Positions 19,332 to 27,391 of a stretch of DNA of 64,000 bases are shown in pieces. A model generated the notes under the pieces. That model had not been told where the DNA came from. It searched no databases and worked only from the letters and a program-made list of their open reading frames with translations. Numbering within the stretch: position 1 is the first letter of the stretch; every line of letters starts with the position of its first letter. The stretch covers positions 271,733 through 335,732 of the forward strand of contig JAJDZV010000007.1 in assembly GCA_022824465.1 (NCBI GenBank). The letters run 5' to 3'. The position numbers and the translations under genes were made by a program. Source of the stretch: Anaerolineae bacterium (GTDB taxonomy: Bacteria; Chloroflexota; Anaerolineae; Aggregatilineales; Phototrophicaceae).

Positions 19332-19385
19332 TTTGCCGTGATGCGCTCCTTTCCCCATTTTCCTGGTTTTTGCTCGCGCTCTTTC

Positions 19386-20381
19386 TTATGGCGCGCTGTC
19401 TCTAATGACCAGTTGATGCCGGATCACCTGGCGCCGAGTGGGCTGCTCCCCATCAATATGCGCGAAAAGATTGCGCGCGATCAGTTCGCCCAGGACGCGG
19501 CGGTCGACGCGCAAAGTGGTGAGCTTCGGTGAGATCAGGCTCGCCAGCGGGATGTCATCGCAGCCGACTACAGCGATATCGCCAGGTACGCTCTTGCCAT
19601 GCGTCATGCAAGCTTGCATCGCCCCTACCGCCGCCAAATCATTGTGGCAGACCAAGCCATCGAGATCGGGTTGACGCGCAAGCAGCGTCTGCGCAGCTCT
19701 AAAGCCGGTATGAATATGCGCCGTCTCGATATGTTCGATCAGCGCGTCGTCTCCGTTGGTGGCGCTGCGGAAACCATCCAGACGCGCCTGCGCGCTGTGC
19801 GAGCGGCTGCCGCCAGCGATCATGCCCAGTCGCCTCCGTCCCCCGGCTTCCAGGTGCTCCACGAGGCGAACAATGCCGGCGGCATCCGCCAGCATGACGA
19901 CATTAGCGTCCTTCGCCGTCGTTTCACGGTTAAATAGGAGGCAGGCGGGGAACATTTCCAGCAGCCGTGGCAGATCGTCATCTGCCAGGCGCGTGCTGCA
20001 GACGATGACGCCGTCCACTTGTTTCGCTTCCAACATGCGCATGACTTGCCGCTCGCGCCGCGGGTCCTCCTGCGTATTGCAGAGGATGACGTTGTAATGG
20101 TGCTGCCAAGCAACCGTTTCTATGCCGGCCGTGATCTCGGCAAAAAAGGGATTGGCGATATCAACCACGATGACGCCGATAGTGTAGCTGCGGCTTCCTG
20201 TCAAGCTTCGGGCGATGTGATTAGGCGCATAATCAAGCTCGTCAATGACCTTCATGACGCGCTGCCGTGTCTCGGGCTTGATCGCATCCTTATTGTTGAT
20301 CACGCGCGACACCGTCATAGCGGACACATTCGCCACTTCCGCGACATCAGCAATCGTGACACGTCTCCGGCGTCTTATCAC
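19386..20381 (-). CDS. LacI-family transcriptional regulator
   Basis: 331 aa, starting at GTG 20381. The N-terminal helix-turn-helix TIADVAEVANVSAMTVSRVI (residues 9-28) and the hinge helix ending NHIARSLTGSRSYTIGVIV are classical, followed by a periplasmic-binding-like effector domain with CDDIPLASLISPKLTTLRVD near the end. Such proteins repress sugar genes until a sugar ligand binds. It lies upstream of and in line with the transporter/GH4 operon and has a probable operator on its own promoter. Confidence 0.93.
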   Translation of the reverse strand: MIRRRRRVTIADVAEVANVSAMTVSRVINNKDAIKPETRQRVMKVIDELDYAPNHIARSLTGSRSYTIGVIVVDIANPFFAEITAGIETVAWQHHYNVILCNTQEDPRRERQVMRMLEAKQVDGVIVCSTRLADDDLPRLLEMFPACLLFNRETTAKDANVVMLADAAGIVRLVEHLEAGGRRRLGMIAGGSRSHSAQARLDGFRSATNGDDALIEHIETAHIHTGFRAAQTLLARQPDLDGLVCHNDLAAVGAMQACMTHGKSVPGDIAVVGCDDIPLASLISPKLTTLRVDRRVLGELIARNLFAHIDGEQPTRRQVIRHQLVIRDSAP

Positions 20382-20398
20382 GGCGGCGCCACTTCCTA

Positions 20399-20449
20399 TG
20401 TTAACGCTAACATTCCTTCTATCATATTCGTTTCATTTTCTAAAATCAA
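20399..20449 (-). promoter_or_regulatory. lacI-type gene promoter with overlapping operator
   Basis: On the minus strand -35 TTGATT (20449-20444) and -10 TATGAT (20426-20421) are spaced by exactly 17 bases. The near-palindrome TGTTAGCGTTAACA (20412-20399), with perfect TGTTA/TAACA arms and a central CG, begins 8 bases past the -10 and so covers the start point. This is the classic layout for LacI-family autorepression. Confidence 0.7.
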
Positions 20450-20822
20450 GAGAGCGCGCCTGGTTTGCGATTTTGCAGGCTTGCCTTGGAGACGGTCAAA
20501 CATGATTTGTCGCAGGAAAGCTGATCCGCGACAATCTATTGCCGCCAGATAAGCGCAGTAATGTCACGACATGCCAAGTTATGCGCCCGGCAGCCAAGGA
20601 AGGGAGAGAGAAGATCTGCGACCGGGCAATTGAGTCTCGGGCGGCCCATTCCAATTGGCAGCGGCGAGGCTACATGCGCTCGCGCTACTTGCGGCTAAGG
20701 CCAGCTACAATTCTCCGGGCAAACTGGTCTTCGCGGCGAGAGGCGATTCCCGCTTTGCTGGCAATCGCGCCTGGGAAGCAACGAAACAGTCTGTCGATAG
20801 CGCTGGCAAAGTCTAGACCTGC
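20450..20822. other. Intergenic region without supported gene
   Basis: About 370 bases between the regulator promoter and the stop of the beta-helix protein. A 95-codon plus-strand frame is present but has no ribosome site and no recognisable domain. Nothing else seen. Confidence 0.5.
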
Positions 20823-22937
20823 TTAGCTGCAGTCACCTTGACCATTTACATAGTCAGCGCTAATCCAGCCGCGCGCGCCGTGGTAATCGACCAGAATCCA
20901 ATCCCGATTTCTCTCCAGCGCCGTCAGCTTGACTCTAGCTGGCAATACTCTTTGCGCCGCGCCCTGGGAACGGTCGCGCAGGTTGAGCGGCGCCAAGAGC
21001 GTGACCATGCAATTCGTCAGCTTCCGAATCTGGGATAAACCCGCGTTAGGCTGTGCGAGACCGTAGGGCGCGGCGTGCAGCAAAACTACCGTGCCATGAT
21101 GCGGGATGCGCGCGCAACTGTAGCCGTGGCGTTCGACGAACGGCAAATGCTCGATTGTGCGCGGCGCGCGATCTGCGTTCAAGAATACCATTGCCCGGCC
21201 TTTTGCGCTGAAGCAGGCTTCGGTGCCGTTGCCCACCCAGCTCCAGATATCGACCGCGTCGACGATGCCCGCAGCGACCAATTCCGCTTTGCCAACGCCC
21301 GCCGCGCCCACGCGCTGGCACTCGGTATGGCTCGTTAAATCAGTGACGAGGATTTCAGGCGCCAAAGCGAGGCAGGTGGGAATGCGCGCCTCGGGCTTTC
21401 TGTTGGTCGTGGACCGTGCCGGGCGCTTCGGCGGAAAGGGACCGACATCCGGCGGCAACAAAGCGTCCGGATTGCGCGCGTCAGTAATGCTGCCGGCTGT
21501 GTTGGCGATATCCTGGGGCGTGTTGCCTTCAAAGACGACGCTGTCCGCCAGAGTCAGACTTGGAGTCTCTCCGTGAACGCTATCGACGCCGGCGTAGATG
21601 GCCGCCACGCCGCCGTGATTATTGCGGACTATCGAGTTGCGGATGGTCGCCGTTCCCGACAGCAAATGCCGCAGCGCCGATGAATGCGAGCCGCCTGTCT
21701 GGGTAGTGCTGTTCGACTCAAATATGACGCGATCAAACTCGACATTTTGCGAGGCCATCAGGATGGGTCCCTCATTGCCGCGAAAGGCGACATGCCGGAA
21801 TACGCTCGTGCTTTGCAGGATGAGGAAGGCCGGTCCGCTGCTGCCTGCGCCGGTGAATGTGACATTGGTCACCGTCAACATGCCCGCGCTCTGCAGGATT
21901 CTGGCGCCGCCCGCGGAATGGATGGTGTAGCCGTTGCCGTTGATGGTGACCGTTAAGTCTTTGGGAATGTAGAGCGTTCCGGTCATTTGGCAGTCGGCGA
22001 CCAGGTTGTAGGTCGCGCTCTGAACCAGCACGCCTTCCAGCGGCAAACCGCAGGCCGAGGCGCGTGGCGCCGGAATCTGGCGCGCTGCCGGTGCGCCGTT
22101 GCCGATCGTGCCCGAGCAGGCGCCGGTGGTGTTGTTGATAACATTGCCGTTGGACAATTGGGGGTAGACCGCTTCCGCTGTCAGACAGCCCGTAAGCGTT
22201 ATGCTGCTCAGCGGGTCGGCATCGGGACGGATGTTGAAGGCCGCGTTGCCGCCGAACAGACGGCGCAGCACAACATTGTTGACCGTCACTGTCGAGTGAT
22301 TGCCGACATCAAACACCGTGCCGCTCTGCAGATGCGAATTGTAGGATCCGACAGCGTCTTCAATCAGGACGTCTGTGAGTGCTATTGTGACCGTACCGCT
22401 TATGGGAGAAGTGATGGCGGTCCTGACGAAATTGCGAATGGTCACATTGCTTAAACTGATATTGCCGTCCGCGTGTATGGGTCCTTGGCCGGTGCTGCCG
22501 CCGCCTTCAAGCGTCGCCTGGCTTATGCTAAGGCTGGCGTTTGTGTTAACGCGAAATAACCCGCTCGACCCGGTCAGCGCGCTGCCGTTGATGGTGACGC
22601 CGTTGCCATTAATCGTCATCGGCGAAAGGGAGATATCGACAAGTGAGGCCAATGTAATCGCGTCGACGTCGGCAGACACCTCTATCATATCGCTGCCCAA
22701 TTCGCCCGCTGCGCAGTCGCCGCCGGTGGTATCGCTGTCGCTGCTGGCGTTATTGATCGCCTCGCGCAAAGTGCAAACGCCATCGCCAGCCGTGGCGTCG
22801 TCGTCGCCGCTGTTAACGGTAATCGTGGCCGCCTGTGTTGGCGCCGCCCCAGCCCAGAACGCGGCAACCAGCAGGCAAGCCGCTAGCCTCAGCGCCCTAG
22901 TCCCGCGCCATGGAGCCAGTAGGCAAATTCCCAACAT
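20823..22937 (-). CDS. Exported beta-helix (CSLREA-type) protein with C-terminal SH3 domain
   Basis: 704 aa from ATG 22937, which begins a signal peptide (hydrophobic LAACLLVAAFWAGAAPTQA). The mature start ATITVNSGDDDATAGDGVCT then LREAIN is the CSLREA-like entry motif of secreted right-handed beta-helix proteins. The middle (about 60-480) has short repeated strands of the INGNGxTI / VTNVTF kind. The last 150 residues form a module shared with the protein at 56297: EACFSAKGRAMVFLN, a conserved Cys, HGTVVLLHA, and an SH3-like end with LNLRD...GWISADYVNGQGDC. Likely a cell-surface or extracellular protein; ligand unknown. A longer frame to 23087 lacks a credible start. Confidence 0.82.
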   Translation of the reverse strand: MLGICLLAPWRGTRALRLAACLLVAAFWAGAAPTQAATITVNSGDDDATAGDGVCTLREAINNASSDSDTTGGDCAAGELGSDMIEVSADVDAITLASLVDISLSPMTINGNGVTINGSALTGSSGLFRVNTNASLSISQATLEGGGSTGQGPIHADGNISLSNVTIRNFVRTAITSPISGTVTIALTDVLIEDAVGSYNSHLQSGTVFDVGNHSTVTVNNVVLRRLFGGNAAFNIRPDADPLSSITLTGCLTAEAVYPQLSNGNVINNTTGACSGTIGNGAPAARQIPAPRASACGLPLEGVLVQSATYNLVADCQMTGTLYIPKDLTVTINGNGYTIHSAGGARILQSAGMLTVTNVTFTGAGSSGPAFLILQSTSVFRHVAFRGNEGPILMASQNVEFDRVIFESNSTTQTGGSHSSALRHLLSGTATIRNSIVRNNHGGVAAIYAGVDSVHGETPSLTLADSVVFEGNTPQDIANTAGSITDARNPDALLPPDVGPFPPKRPARSTTNRKPEARIPTCLALAPEILVTDLTSHTECQRVGAAGVGKAELVAAGIVDAVDIWSWVGNGTEACFSAKGRAMVFLNADRAPRTIEHLPFVERHGYSCARIPHHGTVVLLHAAPYGLAQPNAGLSQIRKLTNCMVTLLAPLNLRDRSQGAAQRVLPARVKLTALERNRDWILVDYHGARGWISADYVNGQGDCS

Positions 22938-22963
22938 TTGGTCTCTGTCCTCGCCTTCGACTA

Positions 22964-23311
22964 TCAATAAGTCTGACCTGGAAGTCCCTTGCACGCGCCA
23001 GACGGTCCCCCGGGACGCCGCTTGGTCGCCGCCATCGTTGGCGAGCAATGAAACAGCGCTGACCCTGTCTTTCGTGAACCGAGCCAACGCCTTGTTTCTC
23101 GGTCGGGAGCGCCGGTGGTCAGCCTGCCGATCGTGAAACTCGTCCCAGCGATGCGCTCAATCGTCGTGCCGGGGTCAATGCTGCCGCCTGCTTCAATGTA
23201 GAACAGCTGATAGTGCGTGACGCCGCTGTCGTAGCTTCTTGGCCGCATCCAACTCACGCGAATCAGCCCGGCGCCCAGCGTCAGCAAAGCATGGTTGTGG
23301 GACACTATCAA
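22964..23311 (-). pseudogene. Fibronectin type III domain remnant
   Basis: A frame starting at TTG 23311 reads LIRVSWMRPRSYDSGVTHYQ and GTSFTIGRLTTG, the first two thirds of a fibronectin type III domain. Then it runs into low-complexity arginine-rich sequence and stops. There is no signal peptide and the last strands of the domain are absent. It lies directly upstream of the beta-helix gene on the same strand. Probably a decayed surface-protein gene; a short functional protein is less likely. Confidence 0.45.
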
Positions 23312-23409
23312 AATATACGCTTCATATTACACGGATGCGACGACTTATCTTCTGGTTTACGCGACCGCAATCCTATACAATGCGCAATCGTGAATCAACA
23401 TATTAGGTC

Positions 23410-23446
23410 GCTTATAGAGCGGATTCTTTAGTATTGACCTATAAGC
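23410..23446. promoter_or_regulatory. Inverted repeat upstream of the TetR gene (distal)
   Basis: GCTTATAG (23410-23417) and CTATAAGC (23439-23446) are perfect inverted 8-mers separated by 21 bases (about two helical turns plus). This suggests a protein-binding pair or a loop, in the promoter region of the TetR-type regulator. Confidence 0.4.
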
Positions 23447-23478
23447 CGGACAACTTAGCGCCAGCATATTGTCATAGC

Positions 23479-23498
23479 AATAGGCAGCTCAACCTATT
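23479..23498. promoter_or_regulatory. Candidate TetR operator
   Basis: AATAGG (23479-23484) and CCTATT (23493-23498) are perfect inverted arms with an 8-base spacer, 24 bases upstream of a perfect TATAAT (23522-23527). Another CCTAT/ATAGG half-site flanks the -10 (ATAGG at 23530-23534). The dimensions suit a TetR-family dimer and the position suits autoregulation. Confidence 0.45.
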
Positions 23499-23596
23499 AT
23501 GCTCTCGCTTACTCGGTCCGGTATAATACATAGGTTATTCTTGAGGCAGACCTACCACGGCAATTCACTCACGCGCGCCAGGAGCGATGCCAAGAA

Positions 23597-24178
23597 ATGC
23601 CGAAAAACGATAAACGCATGGAACGCACTCGCAAGAAGCTCTCCGAGGCTTGCATAGACTTGATGCTCGAATTCGGCTACGAGGGCATCTCCGTCCGGGG
23701 ACTGGCGCGACGAGCCGACGTCAGCTCCTCCACTTTCTATCGTCACTATCAGGACAAAGACGACGTGTTGACGCGCGTCTCGCTCGACTTCATGCAAAGT
23801 TTCAAGGACGCGTTGGCGCCGGCGAAGTCACCGCGCGACGAAGCGACGCTGTTATTTCGCTACGCCCGAGAGAACCCGAAAGTTATTCTGCTTTACGCCA
23901 GCCTGCCGCCGAGCAGTCGGGCGCATCAGCAAACCAGACAGGCGCTGGCCGATATGGTGCGTGAACGCTACCGGCCTCGCGAGTCGTCCAAGGTCGATCC
24001 CGTCATCGCGATCAATCACATTTGTGTCGCTTACACTGAAGTAGTAATGTGGTATTTGAACAATTTGGATCGCTACAGTCCCGAGGATATTGCGGAGATC
24101 TGCGGCGATCTTGTGGTGCGCGCGGCCGTCGATGTTGCCTTTGAGCCGCGCGAAGAGTGGCTTGAGCGCTTCAACTGA
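23597..24178 (+). CDS. TetR/AcrR-family transcriptional regulator
   Basis: 193 aa. N-terminal HTH: SEACIDLMLEFGYEGISVRG then LARRADVSSSTFYRHYQDKD, the canonical TetR helix-turn-helix ending in FYxHYxxKD. The C-terminal ligand domain is family-typical in size but not diagnostic. GGAGCGATGCC precedes the ATG. Nearby palindromes (23410-23446, 23479-23498) make autoregulation likely; its other targets and ligand are unknown. The lipoprotein gene starts 89 bases downstream. Confidence 0.92.
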   Translation: MPKNDKRMERTRKKLSEACIDLMLEFGYEGISVRGLARRADVSSSTFYRHYQDKDDVLTRVSLDFMQSFKDALAPAKSPRDEATLLFRYARENPKVILLYASLPPSSRAHQQTRQALADMVRERYRPRESSKVDPVIAINHICVAYTEVVMWYLNNLDRYSPEDIAEICGDLVVRAAVDVAFEPREEWLERFN

Positions 24179-24267
24179 TTCCTGGCGGCGCCGCGCAACG
24201 CGTTCTGCAATCTCTGATAAAATGCAATGTGTTGTCGCTTCGCCAATATATAGTCAGGAGTCAAACG

Positions 24268-24852
24268 TTGAAGCTGCTGCATTTGCTTGCGCTGGCCCTG
24301 CTGGCATCACTGCTGCTGGCGGCTTGCAGCGACACCGGCAACGTCGCCAATGACGCTAAATCCGCGCAACGTCTGCTGCCAAACTTGGCCTCCTACACCG
24401 CGTCTGATGTCGATACGACCCTTGACGGGGCTTTCGCCGCTGTCGGTGGCGCGTCGCTCTTGAGCGGGCAGGTAGGCATTACCGCCGTCATCGCCAAAGC
24501 TGAACAGATTCTGCAGTGTTTCCAGGACCGCGGCGCCCTCGCTGCAAAATTCTATCGTCAGAGCGATTCCACCTTAACGGCGCCAAAGATCGGCGGCGCC
24601 ATGGTGCTCAATCAGTCGCGTGTCAACCAAGAGATACTAAACTGCATGCTGGGCGGCCAGGAAGGTCAAGCCAGCGCCCAGTCCTTCTCCATTGAGCCAT
24701 GCGCCAGCGCCGGCACATTTGACTACGAAGGCGATATGATCAGTTACTTCTATGTCGGCTCCCACTCCGATGTTTGCGCGGTATTTCAACTGCACTTTGA
24801 TAATCTCGCTGGTGAGGCTCAAGAGGCGGCAACCGCAACGCCAAGCCAATAG
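24268..24852 (+). CDS. Hypothetical lipoprotein
   Basis: 194 aa starting at TTG 24268, supported by AGGAG (24256-24260) seven bases upstream. The N-terminus LKLLHLLALALLASLLLAAC is a lipoprotein signal with lipobox LAAC, so the mature protein is anchored to the outer face of the membrane. The rest contains four further cysteines and no domain I recognise. It is followed 35 bases later by the GH172 gene, with which it may be co-transcribed. Confidence 0.75.
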   Translation: MKLLHLLALALLASLLLAACSDTGNVANDAKSAQRLLPNLASYTASDVDTTLDGAFAAVGGASLLSGQVGITAVIAKAEQILQCFQDRGALAAKFYRQSDSTLTAPKIGGAMVLNQSRVNQEILNCMLGGQEGQASAQSFSIEPCASAGTFDYEGDMISYFYVGSHSDVCAVFQLHFDNLAGEAQEAATATPSQ

Positions 24853-24887
24853 CGCCGCTATGATACGACCAATAATTGGAGAATCTC

Positions 24888-25973
24888 ATGACCGAATTCA
24901 ACGGTTTAGGCTTGCACTTGGGCAACCTCTCGCGACTGTCCTCAGCGAAGACGCGCTCGCTCAGCGCCGAGAACTTTGATGGCGCGAAGGGCCGCGGCGG
25001 TCTGGCGCGCGAAGGCACTGGCAGCCACGCTTCCCGCGACCTCGGGCAAGGCTGGAAGGTATCGCCATCGGTGCGGATCAATGCGGGGGAAACTTTCACT
25101 ATGGCCGATATCAGCGGCCCCGGCGCGATCCAGCAGATTTGGATGACGCCGACTGGCATCTGGCGCTATTGCATCTTGCGCATTTACTGGGATGGCAGCG
25201 AGCAGCCATCGGTCGAATGTCCCATCGGCGATTTCTTCGCTGTCGGCTGGGGCGAATACGCACAGGTCACCTCCCTGCCCATCTGCGTCAACCCGGGCAG
25301 CGCTTTCAACTCCTACTGGGAGATGCCCTTCCGGAAGCATTGCCGCATGACCATTAGCAATATCGCCGAAGAAGATATGACGCTCTACTACCAAGTGAAT
25401 TACACCTTGACCGATGTGCCGGAAGACGCCGCCTATTTCCATGCCCAATTCCGCCGCGTCAACCCCCTGCCCTACAAAGACGTCTACACCATCGTCGATG
25501 GCATCCGCGGACGCGGGCATTACGTCGGAACATATGTGGCTTGGGGCGCAAACAACAACGGCTGGTGGGGCGAAGGCGAGCTAAAGTTCTACCTCGATGG
25601 CGACGATTACCCCACCATCTGCGGCACCGGGACCGAAGACTACTTCTGCGGCTCCTACAACTTCGACCCTAGCCCGCGACACAACCAGGGCTATGTCACC
25701 TTCACCACACCCTACGCCGGCTTCCACCAGGTGATCCGCCCCGACGGCGGCTACCGCTCACAGCATCGCATGGGCATGTACCGCTGGCATATCATGGACC
25801 CAATCCGCTTCGAAGCCGACTTGCGCGTGACCATGCAAGCGCTGGGCTGGGGCTATAACCGCCGCTACCTGCCCCTGCAAGACGATATCGCCTCGGTCGC
25901 CTACTGGTATCAGGCGCTGCCGCAGGCGCCATTCCCGCCCTTGCCCGAGCGCGAGCAATTGCAGATCATCTAG
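24888..25973 (+). CDS. DUF2961 / glycoside hydrolase family 172 protein
   Basis: 361 aa from ATG 24888 (GGAG 6-9 bases upstream). The double jelly-roll DUF2961 family is recognised from GPGAIQQIWMT near residue 80, RIYWDGSEQPSVECPIGDFF, LPYKD and the strong motif GTGTEDYFCGSYNF. Characterised members (GH172) act on furanosides such as difructose anhydride or D-arabinan. Catalytic Glu residues are expected in the ECPIGDFF and GTEDYF regions, and both are present. No signal peptide, so it would act on imported sugar inside the cell. Its end overlaps the end of the convergent glycosyltransferase by 8 bases. Confidence 0.9.
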   Translation: MTEFNGLGLHLGNLSRLSSAKTRSLSAENFDGAKGRGGLAREGTGSHASRDLGQGWKVSPSVRINAGETFTMADISGPGAIQQIWMTPTGIWRYCILRIYWDGSEQPSVECPIGDFFAVGWGEYAQVTSLPICVNPGSAFNSYWEMPFRKHCRMTISNIAEEDMTLYYQVNYTLTDVPEDAAYFHAQFRRVNPLPYKDVYTIVDGIRGRGHYVGTYVAWGANNNGWWGEGELKFYLDGDDYPTICGTGTEDYFCGSYNFDPSPRHNQGYVTFTTPYAGFHQVIRPDGGYRSQHRMGMYRWHIMDPIRFEADLRVTMQALGWGYNRRYLPLQDDIASVAYWYQALPQAPFPPLPEREQLQII

Positions 25974-27150
25974 CGCGGCAGATTTCTTCGTAAAGCCGCT
26001 CGTAGCTGGAAGCCGTCTGCGCCCAGCTGTATCGTGATTCAATCAGCGCGCGGCCGTGCGTCGAAAGCCGTTCCCGCCGGGCGGCGTCGCCCAGCAGCTC
26101 GATGGTCTTCCGCGCTATCTGGTCAATGGGAGCGACCAGGGCGGATTCCCCTTCGCAGACGTCTATCCCTTGGATGCTCAGCGGCGTCGCTACGACCGGA
26201 ATGCCCATCGCCAAAGCCTCCAGAACCTTGTTCTTCAAGCCGGCGCCAAATCGCAGCGGGCAAACGAAAACAGTGCCTCGCGCCAGGTAGGGCGTTACTT
26301 CCGGCACATGTCCGCTGACTTCAATGCGGTCATTCGCCATTTCCCGCAGCCAAGCCGGCGGATTGTTGCCGATCAACTGCAGCCGCGCCTCCGGCACAAC
26401 CCGGCAGACGTCGGGCAGCACCATGTCAATGAGAATGCGCGCGGCGTCTTGGTTCGGCGGGTATTCATAGTTGCCGACGAATAGCAGCGTATGCGGATCG
26501 CGCTCGACTTCCGGCGGGCGAAAGCGCTCGAGCTCTATGCCGTTGGGTATCACGTCGACCGATAGCTCCGGCTGCAGCTCGCGCAGCAGCGCCCGGTCCG
26601 CTTCTGAGATGACCACGCACCGGTCGTAGGGTTCGAACATGAATTGCTCGAAGCGCCGCGCTAAAGGCAAACGGAGGCGCGCGCCAATCTGGCCCTGAGC
26701 GGAAGCTGTCTGCAAATACAGCGTATGCGATTCATAAGGTGTGATCACATTGGGCAAATGGGCGAAGAGCGGATGATACTCGTATACGCTGACTGAGCCG
26801 AAGCAGTGTGCCAGGTCATAGTCGCCCTGCTTCAGTCGCGCGGCAATCGCCTGCCAGAGCGGCGGGCAAAAGCTCCCCTCGGCAGACGTAGCGAAACGCG
26901 CGCCAGGCGCAAACAAGCGGCGAAGGTATGCCATGCCCTTGCGGCGCGGCTCAGCGAACAACTCGATGTGGCGGAAGAAGGAGCGGTACTTGTCTATCTG
27001 CTGCGGACCCTCGCCGCAGTCATACAGCGCCAGCAAATCCACGACGTGGCCGCGCCGGGATAGCTCGCGCGCCAAATGCCAGATAATCAGCCGATCGCCG
27101 AGATGCAGCGGATAAGGCGGGCAGCGCGATATAAGCAGGATGGTCGTCAT
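25966..27150 (-). CDS. Glycosyltransferase family 4 (GT-B fold)
   Basis: 394 aa. The GT-B C-terminal half shows FVGNYEYPPNQDAARIL and the donor-binding motif GAGLKNKVLEALAMGIPVVAT with the EX7E glutamates in context. The N-terminal half begins ILLISRCPPYPLHLGDRLI, the acceptor-domain start usual for sugar-PEP/CTERM- or exosortase-associated GT4 enzymes. Transfers a nucleotide-activated sugar, probably to a surface polysaccharide or lipid; specificity unknown. Ends convergently with GH172. Confidence 0.9.
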   Translation of the reverse strand: MTTILLISRCPPYPLHLGDRLIIWHLARELSRRGHVVDLLALYDCGEGPQQIDKYRSFFRHIELFAEPRRKGMAYLRRLFAPGARFATSAEGSFCPPLWQAIAARLKQGDYDLAHCFGSVSVYEYHPLFAHLPNVITPYESHTLYLQTASAQGQIGARLRLPLARRFEQFMFEPYDRCVVISEADRALLRELQPELSVDVIPNGIELERFRPPEVERDPHTLLFVGNYEYPPNQDAARILIDMVLPDVCRVVPEARLQLIGNNPPAWLREMANDRIEVSGHVPEVTPYLARGTVFVCPLRFGAGLKNKVLEALAMGIPVVATPLSIQGIDVCEGESALVAPIDQIARKTIELLGDAARRERLSTHGRALIESRYSWAQTASSYERLYEEICRAR

Positions 27151-27268
27151 TGGCCAGCGGTCGAGAGTGGATTGGGCATGATCGTAGCAGCGAAATGACT
27201 AGGCGGTAAGCCCAGGCGCAAGCGACGGACCAAAAGCAAAAACTCGCCGCAAGGACGAGCATTTTCTG

Positions 27269-27341
27269 TGCCGAGACCCAGACTTGAACTGGGGACACCC
27301 GCATTTTCAGTGCGATGCTCTACCAACTGAGCTATCTCGGC
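27269..27341 (-). tRNA. tRNA-Phe (GAA)
   Basis: 73-base cloverleaf on the minus strand: acceptor GCCGAGA/TCTCGGC, D-arm TAGCTCAGTTGGTAGAGCA, anticodon loop CTGAAAA with anticodon GAA, T-arm CCCAG-TTCAAGT-CTGGG, discriminator A. CCA is not encoded. Confidence 0.97.
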
Positions 27342-27391
27342 AATTTTCCAAGAAATTGGAACAAACAGTGTAGAGCTTGCGTCCACCGATG

